NCBI RefSeq assembly: GCF_014161445.1
Contig: NZ_JABBXA010000004.1
Location: 368,075-432,074 of the forward strand
DNA from: Microbispora sp. H13382
GTDB lineage: Bacteria; Actinomycetota; Actinomycetes; Streptosporangiales; Streptosporangiaceae
Length of the DNA stretch: 64,000 nt
Direction of reading: 5' to 3'
The notes under the pieces were generated by a model, which was not told the DNA's origin, did no database searches, and saw nothing but the letters and a program-made list of their open reading frames with translations. Shown here piece after piece: positions 43,223 through 52,677 of this stretch (positions are counted from its first letter, which is position 1; every line of letters begins with the position of its first letter). The position numbers were made by a program, and so were the translations under genes.

Positions 43223-43702
43223 TCAGGAGGCCGGCGCCGCCTCGGCGGGGGAGCCCTGACCGGGGAGGCGGACGTCGTCCACGGTCACGTTGACCTCGAC
43301 CACGCGCATGCCGAGCATGCGGCCCACCGACCGGGCGACGTTGACCTTGACCTCGGTGGCGACGTCCATGACCACATGGCCGTACACGATGACGATGGTC
43401 ACGTCGACGGAGACCTGCTCATCCTGGATCTTCGCCTGCACGCCCTGCGTCGCCCGCTTGGCCCCCACGCCGATGAGGTCGCGTACGTTCTCGAAGGCGC
43501 GCTCGAGGTCGCCGCCCAGGTCGGCGACGCCGGGGATCTCCAGTGCGGCCAGGGCGGCGACCTTCTCCACCACCTCGTCGGCGACCTTGATGCGGCCCTT
43601 GAGGACGTCCGCGGTCGGGGCGTCGGGCCGGGGTGTCACCGCGAGCGGTTCTGCGTCGATCTGCTCTTCCATCCGCTCCTCGGCGGCGGCGGCCTCGCTC
43701 AT
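43223..43702 (-). CDS. Asp23/Gls24 family envelope-stress protein
   Basis: 159 residues. The Asp23 core (about 35-145) is GRIKVADEVVEKVAALAALEIPGVADLGG followed by VSVDVTIVIVYGHVVMDVATEVKVNVARSV. Gls24/Asp23 proteins are alkaline- or envelope-stress proteins that attach to the membrane via small partner proteins in Firmicutes; in actinobacteria they often come in sets, but this one is alone. GGAG lies 7 nt before the ATG at 43702. Confidence 0.88.
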   Translation of the reverse strand: MSEAAAAEERMEEQIDAEPLAVTPRPDAPTADVLKGRIKVADEVVEKVAALAALEIPGVADLGGDLERAFENVRDLIGVGAKRATQGVQAKIQDEQVSVDVTIVIVYGHVVMDVATEVKVNVARSVGRMLGMRVVEVNVTVDDVRLPGQGSPAEAAPAS

Positions 43703-43953
43703 GTGACGGCTCCATAGGGTGGGGGCGTCCGGCAGGTGCATTCTGCCCGACGATCAGACGGGCCGTCCGCCGCCCGCGCATATCGGCACACCGACCGGAC
43801 CAAGGCCCCGAGCTCCTCGCCGCTCCCGGTCAACCCGGCGGGCGGGGAGAGATCCCCGGGGTCATATGCTGCTGCCGTGCCGTTGCTGTGCCGTCGTGCG
43901 GGCGGAAGCGGCGGCGGCCTGGCACAGGGGACGAACCGGAGGGAAGCGCGACC

Positions 43954-44505
43954 GTGGATTCAGAGCCGATCGAGCAGGCCGGCGCCGGGGTTCCCGACAG
44001 CTTCCAGCGCCTGTGGACCCCGCACCGGATGGCCTACATCAAGGGCGAGAACAAGCCCAGCGGGTCCGGGGTGGACGACGGCTGCCCGTTCTGCGAGATC
44101 CCCAAGCTGCCCGACGAGGACGGGCTGATCGTGGCGCGGGGGTCGGCCGTGTTCGCCGTGCTCAACCTCTACCCGTACAACTCCGGGCACCTGATGGTCT
44201 GCCCCTACCGCCACGTGTCGGACTACGCCGACCTCGACGGACCGGAGACGGCCGAGCTGGCCGAGTTCACCAAGCGCGCGACGCAGGCGCTGCGCAAGGC
44301 GAGCGGGGCGCAGGGCTTCAACGTCGGCATGAACCTGGGCGGCGTGGCGGGCGCGGGCATCGCCGCCCACCTCCACCAGCACGTCGTGCCCCGGTGGGGC
44401 GGCGACACCAACTTCATGCCGGTGGTCGGGCGCACCAAGGTGCTGCCGCAGCTGCTGCGCGACACGCGCGACCTGCTCGCCGACGCCTGGCCCGCCTCCT
44501 CCTGA
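43954..44505 (+). CDS. HIT-domain protein, Ap4A phosphorylase-like
   Basis: 183 residues. The HIT triad HLHQHVVPRW is near residue 141; a zinc-type CPFCEIP and LNLYPYNSGHLMVCPYRHV are also present, as in mycobacterial Rv2613c, an Ap4A phosphorylase that lies upstream of pgsA. The GTG at 43954 follows GGAGGGAAG. In most actinobacteria this gene lies directly before pgsA; here about 6.5 kb of opposite-strand genes intervene. The 3' end carries a stop-spanning repeat: GCCTCCTCCTGA at 44494-44505 and again at 44508-44519. Confidence 0.9.
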   Translation: MDSEPIEQAGAGVPDSFQRLWTPHRMAYIKGENKPSGSGVDDGCPFCEIPKLPDEDGLIVARGSAVFAVLNLYPYNSGHLMVCPYRHVSDYADLDGPETAELAEFTKRATQALRKASGAQGFNVGMNLGGVAGAGIAAHLHQHVVPRWGGDTNFMPVVGRTKVLPQLLRDTRDLLADAWPASS

Positions 44506-44519
44506 GCGCCTCCTCCTGA
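44494..44519 (+). repeat. 12-bp repeat that duplicates the HIT gene's stop
   Basis: GCCTCCTCCTGA at 44494-44505 (ending in the stop) recurs at 44508-44519 after a 2-nt spacer. Confidence 0.85.
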
Positions 44520-44583
44520 CCGGGCCGTACGCCGCGCGAAGACCGGCCGGCGCCGCGGCGGCGCGAACCCGGGGCGGCGACCG

Positions 44584-46686
44584 TCAGGCCGCCGGGGCCG
44601 GCTCGCCGTGCTGCAGGGCGCGGATGCCCGCGCTGAGGACGAGCGGCACGGCCAGGGCGAGGGCCATGGACAGCACCGCGGCCCCCGAGTCGTTGACGAG
44701 CATGCCGACCAGCCCGCTGACGAGCGCGCCGAGCAGGCCCGCCCTGAGCATGGGCGCCCGTTCGAACGCGATCGGCAGGACCCCGGCGCTCGCCGCTCCC
44801 GGCCGCAGCAGCGCGAAGACGAGGAACGCGAAGGCGGCGATCACCACGGGCATCAGGTTGGGGCTGAGCAGCGTGGACAGCATCGCCCCGAGCTTGCGGG
44901 AGATCACCGGCAGGAACGTGCCGTCGGCCACCTGCCCCACGAACCGGCCGAGGTGGGTCTGGCTGGCCGGGGGACGCAGGTAGTCGAGGTAGGCGATGGC
45001 CATCACCAGCACGCCGCCCGCGACGCAGAAGGCGCCCAGCTTCACGATCGACACCCGCCTGCCCGCCACGATCAGCGCGGTGACCGCGATGCCCGGCACG
45101 AAGGCGATGACGCCGCCGAAGTCGCTGCCCACGCCCGGCCAGCCGTCGAGCAGCATCGCGAAGGCCCCGAGCGTGGCGACCAGTGCCACCGCGACACCCT
45201 TGCGGCCGGCCCTGACCAGCCGGTCGGCGGCGGCCGTGGTGACGAGCAGCACGGCCGTGGCGAGCAACGCGAAGGGGATGTTCCCCAGGCCGTAGTAGCG
45301 GGCGCCGACCACGCCCGTGTAGCCCATCAGGCTGTTGAGCTGCAGGGGGGTGCCGGTCAGCAGGTCGCCGAGCAGCACGGCCGAGGTCACCGCGGCGATC
45401 ACGGTCAGCGGTCCGAGCACGCCGCGCCGCCACGGGCCCGCGAGGGCCGCCACGGTGAGCGCCGCCGCGATCACCGCGATGGACGCGAAGAGCGTCAGCG
45501 CGGGCTGTGCCGCACGGGCCCACGGCGTGAGGTTGACGAGGTAGGTCGAGACGGGGATCGCGGCGAGCGCCACGGCGGCGGCCCGTACGGCGGGCAGCCC
45601 GTCGCGGCGGCGCAGCAGCACGAACGCGATGACGTAGAAGAGCACCTGGAGCACGGCGAGCGTGGTGAAGAAGACGCCGGTCATGTCGCGGATCGTCTGC
45701 CCGGCCACGTCGGCGGTGCGCAGGGCCGCGACACGCTCGTCCAGTGTTCCGCCGGCCGCGTGGGTCTCGACCGGCACGCCGACGACGTTCGCGGGAGCGG
45801 CCACCCCGGCCCTCGCCAGGATCGTGGCGGTGAGATCAGGAAGGATGATCATGTCGTCCCGGTGCGTGGAGCGGGCGCCGAGTGTGCCCGCCATCCCACC
45901 GCCATGGAGCATCGCGGCCCTGAGGTGGGGGACCGAACCATGGTCGGAGAGCCCGGCGACCAGCACCGTCGCCGATCCGAGCCGCGGCAGGAACGACCCG
46001 AGCCTCGTGTCGGCCGCCCGCGCCGCGGCCCGCCGCGCGCCGGCGGCCAGGAGTTCGGGCGCGTCGGTGAGCCGGTCGCCGGAGATGTAGGGCGCGACGA
46101 GGTCGGGGATCTCCACGGCGACCACGTCGCCACCGGACCACTGGGTGACCTCGGCCGGTGAGGAGGCGTAGACGTCCACCCGGCCCTCGCGGTCGGCCAG
46201 CGCGAGCGCGGCTCCCGGGCCGACGGCCATCGTCGTCCGCCCGGCCGCGTGCAGGGCCTGCCCGAGCGTGCCCGCGTCGCGCTGCCCCCGCGCCTCCCAC
46301 AGCCAGGAGAACTCGGGGATCGCCGCCCCCGCGCCGTCCGCCTCGGGAGCGGGCGCCATGCCGCACCCGCCGCCCACCGCCGACCGCACCCCGGCCGAGA
46401 CCGTGAGCCAGGCGTCGTACGGGCAGGTGTCCTTGCGCACGGCCCGCACGGACAGCGAGCCGAGGGCCGAGTCGCCGGCGAGCCGCCAGAGGTTCGGCGT
46501 GTCGTCCGGGGTGACGTCGCTCCACATCAGCCCGGGAATCCCGACGAGCACCACCCGCTCCCCGGCCGCCGTCCCGCTCGCACCCGGCCCGGCCGTGACT
46601 CCCGCGGACGCCGCCGGGGCGAGGGCCACGACCGACACGCCGAACACGACGGCGACGAGCGCGCGCTTCACCCACGTGCCTCTCAC
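44584..46686 (-). CDS. Multi-pass membrane protein with an extracytoplasmic alkaline-phosphatase-superfamily-like domain
   Basis: 700 residues. A signal peptide (VKRALVAVVFGVSVVALAPAASAG) is followed by an outside domain (about 30-320) containing VVLVGIPGLMWSDVTPDDTPNLWRLA and STHRDDMIILPDLTATILARAG, features of the alkaline phosphatase/sulfatase fold as in phosphoethanolamine or glycerophosphate transferases. From about 330 to 690 there are roughly nine to eleven hydrophobic helices. No enzymatic assignment can be made, but a lipid- or wall-polymer-linked transferase role is plausible. GTG at 46686 follows GGGGGTC; GTG at 46707 is possible. It lies on the strand opposite to the surrounding thrS-HIT and pgsA blocks. 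Confidence 0.7.
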   Translation of the reverse strand: MRGTWVKRALVAVVFGVSVVALAPAASAGVTAGPGASGTAAGERVVLVGIPGLMWSDVTPDDTPNLWRLAGDSALGSLSVRAVRKDTCPYDAWLTVSAGVRSAVGGGCGMAPAPEADGAGAAIPEFSWLWEARGQRDAGTLGQALHAAGRTTMAVGPGAALALADREGRVDVYASSPAEVTQWSGGDVVAVEIPDLVAPYISGDRLTDAPELLAAGARRAAARAADTRLGSFLPRLGSATVLVAGLSDHGSVPHLRAAMLHGGGMAGTLGARSTHRDDMIILPDLTATILARAGVAAPANVVGVPVETHAAGGTLDERVAALRTADVAGQTIRDMTGVFFTTLAVLQVLFYVIAFVLLRRRDGLPAVRAAAVALAAIPVSTYLVNLTPWARAAQPALTLFASIAVIAAALTVAALAGPWRRGVLGPLTVIAAVTSAVLLGDLLTGTPLQLNSLMGYTGVVGARYYGLGNIPFALLATAVLLVTTAAADRLVRAGRKGVAVALVATLGAFAMLLDGWPGVGSDFGGVIAFVPGIAVTALIVAGRRVSIVKLGAFCVAGGVLVMAIAYLDYLRPPASQTHLGRFVGQVADGTFLPVISRKLGAMLSTLLSPNLMPVVIAAFAFLVFALLRPGAASAGVLPIAFERAPMLRAGLLGALVSGLVGMLVNDSGAAVLSMALALAVPLVLSAGIRALQHGEPAPAA

Positions 46687-46830
46687 CGGTGACCCCCAGC
46701 CCCGCACATGATCTTGGGAAAACTCGCGACCACGCTACCGGACCCGTCGGCGCCCCCGCAGCCGCACAAGCAACGGATGAGGCTGGAGGACATGCGGAAT
46801 CTGGGACCGGAGAGCGGGGAGTGACCGGGG

Positions 46831-48435
46831 TCAGCCCGCCCGGGTCGCCGGGCTCTCGTTGCCGAGGCGGTCGACGGTGGTGACGTAGTAGGTGCCGGAG
46901 GCGCCGGCGGCGTACGACGGGGCGCCGGAGGCCGGCACGACCGCCACCAGGTTGCGCGCGTCCGCCGTCGCGCAGGAGGCGTCCTTGTCCGCCACCCGGT
47001 AGATCCCGTACGCCTGCGCGCCCGGCTGGGCCTGCCAGGTCAGCGTCCCGCCGGAGGCCTTCACCACGCGCGGGGCGACGGGCGGCGTGGCGCTCGCCCT
47101 GAGCACCGGCGGCAGCGCCGGGCGGGCGTAGTGGCTCTTCACGATCCGGTCGAGCACGCCGAGCGGGTTCTTCACCAGCTGCGCCGCGCTGAAGTAGACG
47201 TCGCCCGAGATCTCGGGATGCTTGCGGTTCAGCGTGAGATGGGCGGGCAGCTCGCCCGCCTTGGTCCAGGCGGGGGTGTCGGCGGCCCCCACCCGGTAGA
47301 GGGCCTGCCCGATGTAGAGGTCGACGGCGGTGCCCTTCACCGCGTCGGCCCACCACCTGGCGAGCACGGAGTAGTCGGCCGCGGCGAACCCGCGGGGCCA
47401 GTAGAGCTGGGGCATCACGTAGTCGACCGAGCCCGCCTTGATCCACGCCCTGGCGTCCGCGTAGATCGAGTCGTAGGCCGACATGCCCTTGGTGGCCGAG
47501 CCCGCCGGGTCCTCGGTCTTGTTGCGCCAGATGCCGAACGGGCTGATCCCGAAGACGGTGTGCGGCTTCGCCGAGTGGACCGCCTGCGAGACCTCGGCGA
47601 CGAGCTGGTTCACGTTGTGCCGCCGCCAGTCGGCCAGCGTCAGGCCCTTGCCGTACTTCTTGTACGCGGCCTGGTCGGCGAACCGCGTGCCCTGCCCGGG
47701 GTAGGGGTAGAAGTAGTCGTCGAAGTGGACGCCGTCCACGTCGTAGCGCTTCACGACGTCGGTCACGACCTTGGTGACCCAGCCGCGCACCTGCGGCAGG
47801 CCGGGGTTGTAGTAGAGCTTGCCCTCGTGCTTGACGGTCCAGTCGGGATGGAGCCGCGCCGGGTGCCCGGCGGGCAGCCTCGAGGAGGCGGAGTCGGCCG
47901 CCCGGTAGGGGTTGAACCACGCGTGGAACTGCAGGCCACGCTTGTGGGCCTCGTCGACCAGGAACGGCAGCGGGTCCCAGCCCGGGTCCTGGCCCGCCGT
48001 GCCGGTGAGCCACTGGGACCACGGCTCCAGCGACGAGCGGTAGATGGCGTCCGAGGCGGGCCGGACCTGGAAGAACACCGCGTTCAGGCGTCGTTTCACG
48101 GCGTTGTCGAGGATTTTCACGTATTCGGCCTTCTGCCGCTCGGGCGGCAGCCCCGGCTTCGACGGCCAGTCGAGATTGTGCACGGTGGCCACCCAGACGC
48201 CGCGTAGCTGGCGCTTGGGATATTTCTCGTTGACGGCGCAGGTGTCGGCCGCCGTGAGCGTCTCCGCCCTGACCTGCTGCCGCTGCGCCTTCGGGGCCAC
48301 CGTACGGCCGGCCTTCTCGGCGCCGACCTTCTCGGCCTGGGCGCCGGGGCCGAACGTGTAGGCGGCTCCGACCGCGACCGCGGCGATGACGGTGGTCGCG
48401 ATCAACGGACGGATGACCTGTCCCCGCTCGGTCAC
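46831..48435 (-). CDS. GHL10-family (glycosyl hydrolase-like 10) exported protein
   Basis: 534 residues. N-terminal anchor or signal segment (about 9-33), then the GHL10 TIM-barrel domain (about 75-400): RQLRGVWVATVHNLDWPSKPG, NAVFFQVRPASDAIY, FHAWFNPYRAA, YDVDGVHFDDYFYPYPG, FGISPFGIWRN and VDYVMPQLYWPRGFA. A C-terminal Fn3-like module (about 440-534) carries Cys residues. Homologues (YngK-like, DUF187) are thought to act on envelope glycans; some cleave peptidoglycan lacking stem peptides. The acidic residues in HFDDYFY and near QLYW are likely catalytic. The GTG at 48435 follows GGAGGGG. Confidence 0.87.
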   Translation of the reverse strand: MTERGQVIRPLIATTVIAAVAVGAAYTFGPGAQAEKVGAEKAGRTVAPKAQRQQVRAETLTAADTCAVNEKYPKRQLRGVWVATVHNLDWPSKPGLPPERQKAEYVKILDNAVKRRLNAVFFQVRPASDAIYRSSLEPWSQWLTGTAGQDPGWDPLPFLVDEAHKRGLQFHAWFNPYRAADSASSRLPAGHPARLHPDWTVKHEGKLYYNPGLPQVRGWVTKVVTDVVKRYDVDGVHFDDYFYPYPGQGTRFADQAAYKKYGKGLTLADWRRHNVNQLVAEVSQAVHSAKPHTVFGISPFGIWRNKTEDPAGSATKGMSAYDSIYADARAWIKAGSVDYVMPQLYWPRGFAAADYSVLARWWADAVKGTAVDLYIGQALYRVGAADTPAWTKAGELPAHLTLNRKHPEISGDVYFSAAQLVKNPLGVLDRIVKSHYARPALPPVLRASATPPVAPRVVKASGGTLTWQAQPGAQAYGIYRVADKDASCATADARNLVAVVPASGAPSYAAGASGTYYVTTVDRLGNESPATRAG

Positions 48436-48581
48436 GTGGCTACCCCTCCGATTTGCCAGTAAGTCCGGCCATAAGTCTTACACCGGCAAAAGAATGGTTT
48501 AGCCAGAAAAACGAAATGAACTTGTGATGCGCATGTGACGCCAGGCACCTATCGGGACTCCCCGTACGGCGCGAATACGAA

Positions 48582-48663
48582 ACCCGGCCCCCGGAAAAGG
48601 GCCGGGTGAGCTGCGCGGACATGGCGGGGCCCCGGCGGCGGGAGGCGGGCCGCCGGGGTCCCC
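48582..48663 (-). terminator. Two hairpins downstream of the EF-G2 gene
   Basis: Going leftward from the stop at 48674, the first hairpin pairs 48626-48639 with 48649-48663 (about 14 bp, one bulge), and the second pairs ACCCGGCCC (48582-48590) with GGGCCGGGT (48599-48607), a perfect 9-bp stem. They should end the EF-G2 transcript before the GHL10 gene. Confidence 0.7.
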
Positions 48664-48673
48664 GGTGGGGCTG

Positions 48674-50803
48674 CTACTCGCCCGCCGCGGCCACCTTGCC
48701 GGCCAGGTGCGCGGGCAGGGGCTCGTACCGCAGGAAGGAACGGGTGAACGTGCCCGCCCCGTGGGACAGCGAGCGCAGGTCGATCGCGTACCGTGTGATC
48801 TCCAGCTGTGGCACCTCGGCGCGCACCAGCGTGCGGCCGGTGCCGACCGGTTCGGTGCCGAGCACCCTGCCCCGGCGGGAGGACAGGTCGGACATCACGG
48901 CCCCGACGTAGTCGTCCGCCACGAGGACCGACACCTCGTCCACCGGTTCGAGCAGGTGCGTCGCCACCTTGGACGCGGCGTCCTTGAGCGCGAGCTGACC
49001 GGCGATCTGGAAGGCCATGTCGGACGAGTCGACCGAGTGGGCCTTGCCGTCGTAGAGCGTGACGCGGACGTCGACCATCGGATAGCCGGCGACGACCCCG
49101 CGTTCCATCTGCGCCCGCACGCCCTTCTCCACGGACGGGATGAACTGCCTCGGGACCACCCCGCCCACGATCTTGTCGACGAACTCGAACCCGCCGCCCG
49201 ACGGCAGCGGCTCGACCTCGATGTGGCAGATCGCGTACTGCCCGTGGCCGCCGGTCTGCTTGACGTTGCGCCCCATGCCCTGCGCCTTGCCGGCGAACGT
49301 CTCCCGCAGCGGCACCCGCAGGTCGATCTTCTCGACCTCGACCCCGTGCCGCTTGGCCAGGCGGTCGAGCAGGACGTCGGCGTGCGCCTCGCCCATGCAC
49401 CACAGCACGAGCTGACGGGTCTCGGCGTTGTTCTCCAGCCGCAGGGTCGGGTCCTCCGCGACCAGACGGCTCAGGGCCTGGCTGAGCTTGTCCTCGTCGG
49501 CTTTCGACCTGGCACTGATCGCCACCGGCAGGAGCGGTTCCGGCATGGTCCACGCCTCGACCAGCAGCGGGTCGTCCTTGTCGGAGAGCGTGTCGCCCGT
49601 CTCGGTCCGCGACAGCTTGGCGACCGCGCAGATGTCCCCGGCGACGCACTTGCCCACGGTCCGCTGGACCTTGCCCAGCGGCGACGACAGCGTGCCCACC
49701 CGCTCGTCGACGTCGTGGTCCTCGTGCCCCCGTTCCGCCAGGCCGTGGCCGGAGACGTGCACCGTCATGTCCGGCCGCAGGGTGCCGGAGAAGACCCGGA
49801 CCAGGCTGATCCGCCCAACGTACGGGTCGCTCGTGGTCTTCACGACCTCGGCCACGAGCGGGCCGTCCGGATCGGCGGTGATCTCCCTGCACGGCTTGCC
49901 GTCGATCCCGGTGATCTTCGGCAGCGGGTGCTCCAGGGGCGACGGGAAGCCCTGGGTGACGATCTCCAGGAGCTCCAGCATGCCGACGCCGGGAGCCGTG
50001 GCGAGGACCGGGTAGAAGCCGGCCCGCGCGACCGCCTTCTCCAGGTCGTCGATCAGCACCTTGGTGTCGATCGTCTCGCCGGAGAGGTAGCGGTCCATGA
50101 GGGTCTCGTCCTCGCTCTCCTGGATGATCCCCTCGATGAGGTCGCCGCGGTACTGCTCGATGACCGCGAGCTGGTCGGCGTCAGGCTCCCGCTCGGCCCG
50201 GCGGCCGCCGCCGTAGTCGAACAGCCGCTGTGAGAGCAGCCCGAGCAGCCCGGTGCCGTTCACCGGCAGATAGAGCGGCGCGACGCCGTCGCCGAACGCG
50301 TCCTGGCAGGTGGCGAGGACCTCGTCGAAGTTGGCGCGCTGATGGTCGATCTTGGTGATGACCACGGCGCGGGGCATCCCGACGAGCGCGCACTCCTCCC
50401 AGAGCATGCGGGTGAGCCCGTCCACGCCGTCGGCCGCCGAGACGACGAACAGCGCCGCGTCGGCCGCGCGCAGCCCGGCCCGCAGGTCGCCGACGAAGTC
50501 GGCGTACCCGGGGGTGTCCAGGAAGTTGATTTTGATGCCGTTGTAGACGACGGGGGCGACCGACAGGTTCACCGAGCGCTGCTGGCGCACCTCCACCTCG
50601 TCGAAGTCGCTGACCGTGGTGCCGTCCTCGACCCGGCCGGGCCGCTGGATGGTGCCCGTCTCCCCGAGCAGCGCCTCGATCAGCGTGGTCTTCCCGGCCC
50701 CGGAATGGCCGACCAGCACGACATTGCGCACCATGTCCGGCCGATCGGCCGCGGGTGCCCTGCCCGCGGCCCCTGTTGTCGCGCCGGTTGATCTTTCGGC
50801 CAC
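48674..50803 (-). CDS. Elongation factor G-like protein EF-G2
   Basis: 709 residues with full EF-G domain order: GTPase domain with P-loop VGHSGAGKTT (about 31-40), DTPGYADF (G3) and TKID (G4), then domain II, III, IV (GMGRNVKQTGGHGQYAICHIEVEPL) and V. It matches the actinobacterial EF-G2 paralogue (Rv0120c/MSMEG_6535 type), which binds GTP but lacks clear ribosome-dependent translocation activity. The housekeeping fusA lies elsewhere, with rpsL/rpsG. The GTG at 50803 has GGGAGG at 4-5-nt spacing and is preferred to the frame to 50851. Divergent from pgsA. Confidence 0.88.
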   Translation of the reverse strand: MAERSTGATTGAAGRAPAADRPDMVRNVVLVGHSGAGKTTLIEALLGETGTIQRPGRVEDGTTVSDFDEVEVRQQRSVNLSVAPVVYNGIKINFLDTPGYADFVGDLRAGLRAADAALFVVSAADGVDGLTRMLWEECALVGMPRAVVITKIDHQRANFDEVLATCQDAFGDGVAPLYLPVNGTGLLGLLSQRLFDYGGGRRAEREPDADQLAVIEQYRGDLIEGIIQESEDETLMDRYLSGETIDTKVLIDDLEKAVARAGFYPVLATAPGVGMLELLEIVTQGFPSPLEHPLPKITGIDGKPCREITADPDGPLVAEVVKTTSDPYVGRISLVRVFSGTLRPDMTVHVSGHGLAERGHEDHDVDERVGTLSSPLGKVQRTVGKCVAGDICAVAKLSRTETGDTLSDKDDPLLVEAWTMPEPLLPVAISARSKADEDKLSQALSRLVAEDPTLRLENNAETRQLVLWCMGEAHADVLLDRLAKRHGVEVEKIDLRVPLRETFAGKAQGMGRNVKQTGGHGQYAICHIEVEPLPSGGGFEFVDKIVGGVVPRQFIPSVEKGVRAQMERGVVAGYPMVDVRVTLYDGKAHSVDSSDMAFQIAGQLALKDAASKVATHLLEPVDEVSVLVADDYVGAVMSDLSSRRGRVLGTEPVGTGRTLVRAEVPQLEITRYAIDLRSLSHGAGTFTRSFLRYEPLPAHLAGKVAAAGE

Positions 50804-51055
50804 ATCGCCTCCCGAATCTCGGAGCGGTCGGGATGGGCGCGTGGCACGCACCCCGCGCCGGCCGCTCGTGCCGTCGCTGTCCGCGCCCGGGGGCCCGCCC
50901 TTCTCCGGGACCGCACGAAGATCTCCGAGACACCTCCGGGCGGCCCTGCGGGCGCGTGCTCTTCACCCTTTACCCATGTGGCGCATATCACAAGACTTTT
51001 CGGCCAATGTGCTTGCGAGGTGCGGCAGCCCTGGATGGCCTACGATCGAACGGCG

Positions 51056-51661
51056 ATGTTGAACATCCTGCGCCCCGCCGTCACCCGAGTCATGACCCCC
51101 CTGGGGCGAGCCCTCGCCCGATGGGGGATCTCGCCCGATGTGATCACGACGATCGGCACGCTCGGAGTGGTGGCCTCGGCCCTCGCCTTCTACCCGCCCG
51201 GGCATCTGTTCGCGGGAACGCTCGTCATCACGTTCTTCGTGCTCGCCGACCTCCTGGACGGCGTGCTGGCCCGCATGACGGGCAAGGGGAGCACGTGGGG
51301 CGCCTTCCTCGACTCCACGCTCGACCGTCTCGGCGACGCCTCGATCTTCTCGGGGCTGATCCTCTACTTCGTCCTCAAGGACGAGCCCGAGATCGTCCTC
51401 GCGGCAGTCGCGCTTTTCTGCCTCGTCGCGGGAGCATTGGTCTCCTACGCCAAGGCCAGGGCCGAGGGTCTCGGCATGACCGCGAACGTCGGCATCGCCG
51501 AACGGGGGGAGCGTCTCGTGGTCGTGCTCGTCGCGGCCGGACTGTCCGGCCTCGGCGTGCCTTACGTCCTGGCGGCCGGGCTCTGGCTGCTCGCCGCCGC
51601 CAGCGCCGTCACGGTGGTCCAGCGGATGGTGCACGTGTACAGACAGGCGGTGGTCAGATGA
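51056..51661 (+). CDS. pgsA: Phosphatidylinositol phosphate synthase (CDP-alcohol phosphatidyltransferase)
   Basis: 201 residues, about six membrane helices. The CDP-alcohol phosphotransferase signature is complete: DLLDGVLARMTGKGSTWG, then AFLDSTLDR, with all Asp residues of the D(x)2DG(x)2AR(x)8G(x)3D(x)3D pattern. Neighbours patA and pimA identify it as the PI-phosphate synthase that joins CDP-diacylglycerol and inositol-1-phosphate. The ATG at 51056 lies 9 nt after TACGAT (51041-51046) with no Shine-Dalgarno, so a leaderless mRNA is likely. Its stop overlaps the patA start by 4 bp. Confidence 0.92.
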   Translation: MLNILRPAVTRVMTPLGRALARWGISPDVITTIGTLGVVASALAFYPPGHLFAGTLVITFFVLADLLDGVLARMTGKGSTWGAFLDSTLDRLGDASIFSGLILYFVLKDEPEIVLAAVALFCLVAGALVSYAKARAEGLGMTANVGIAERGERLVVVLVAAGLSGLGVPYVLAAGLWLLAAASAVTVVQRMVHVYRQAVVR

Positions 51662-52677
51662 AGGGCACGGCCGGCCCACCCCAGGGGCGGTCCGGAAGAC
51701 CCGGTGCGGCGCCGGACGACCCGTCCCCCGCACGGCCGGGGCGCCCCGGCGCGGCGCCGCTCGCCGACCGGCTGGTCGCGGCGGCGTACACCGTCGGCTG
51801 GGCCGTGGTCCGCCACGTGCCGGGACGGCTGGCCGCCTGGTTCTTCCAGGTCCTGGCCGACTGGCTGTGGCGCAGGCGGGGCAGGTCCGTACGCCGCCTG
51901 GAGGCCAACCTGGCCCGCGTCGTCGGCGGCGACTCCGCGGATCCCGCCGTACGCGACCTGAGCCGGGCCGGCATGCGCTCCTACTTCCGGTACTGGATGG
52001 AGTCGTTCCGCTTCACCGCCTACACCCGCGAGCGCATCCTCGACGGCACCCGGGTCACCGGGGGCGAGCACATCTTCGACAACATCGCCAGGGGCAGGGG
52101 AGTGGTGGTCGCGCTGCCCCACATGGGCAACTACGACCTCGCCGGGGCCTGGCTGGTGCACACGGGCCACCCCTTCACCACCGTCGCCGAGCGGCTGAAG
52201 CCGGAGTCGCTGTTCGAGCGCTTCGTGACCTACCGCGAGCGGCTCGGCATGGAGGTGCTGCCGCTGACGGCCAAGGGCGGCGGCAGCGCGATGGCGTTCG
52301 GCACGCTCGCCAAGCGGCTGCGCGAGGGCAGGCCGGTGTGCCTGCCCGCCGAGCGCGACCTGACCGCCTCCGGCGTCGAGGTCGACTTCTTCGGCGCCAG
52401 GACGCGCATGGTCGCCGGGCCCGCGCTGCTGGCGGTCCAGACGGGCGCCGCGCTGCTGCCCGCCGTGCTGTGGTTCGAGGACGACGGCTGGGGCATCCGG
52501 ATCCACGAGGAGATCCCCGTGCCGTCCGAGGGGACGCGGCAGGAGAAGGTCGGGGTGATGACCCAGGCCATGGCGGCGGTGTTCGAGAAGGGCATCGCCG
52601 AGCACCCGGAGGACTGGCACATGCTCCAGCGCCTGTGGCTCGACGACCTGGAGCCCCGGGCCGGGGCCGGGTCGTGA
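51658..52677 (+). CDS. patA: Phosphatidylinositol mannoside acyltransferase (PatA/HtrB family)
   Basis: 339 residues. The acyltransferase HX4D motif is HMGNYD near residue 158, followed by AERLKPESLFERFVTYRERLGMEVLPL and PAERDLTASGVEVDFFGA. PatA acylates the mannose at position 2 of PIM on the cytoplasmic face. The N-terminal 40 residues are Pro/Ala/Gly-rich and disordered. The usual ADRDL block reads AERDL, a mild change. ATG overlaps the pgsA stop (ATGA), and its stop overlaps pimA (GTGA). Confidence 0.9.
   Translation: MKGTAGPPQGRSGRPGAAPDDPSPARPGRPGAAPLADRLVAAAYTVGWAVVRHVPGRLAAWFFQVLADWLWRRRGRSVRRLEANLARVVGGDSADPAVRDLSRAGMRSYFRYWMESFRFTAYTRERILDGTRVTGGEHIFDNIARGRGVVVALPHMGNYDLAGAWLVHTGHPFTTVAERLKPESLFERFVTYRERLGMEVLPLTAKGGGSAMAFGTLAKRLREGRPVCLPAERDLTASGVEVDFFGARTRMVAGPALLAVQTGAALLPAVLWFEDDGWGIRIHEEIPVPSEGTRQEKVGVMTQAMAAVFEKGIAEHPEDWHMLQRLWLDDLEPRAGAGS

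Noticed and set aside
50755-52677. A 640-residue protein covering pgsA and patA
   Set aside because: The first 300 residues are an out-of-frame reading of pgsA; patA begins at 51658 with the usual 4-bp overlap.
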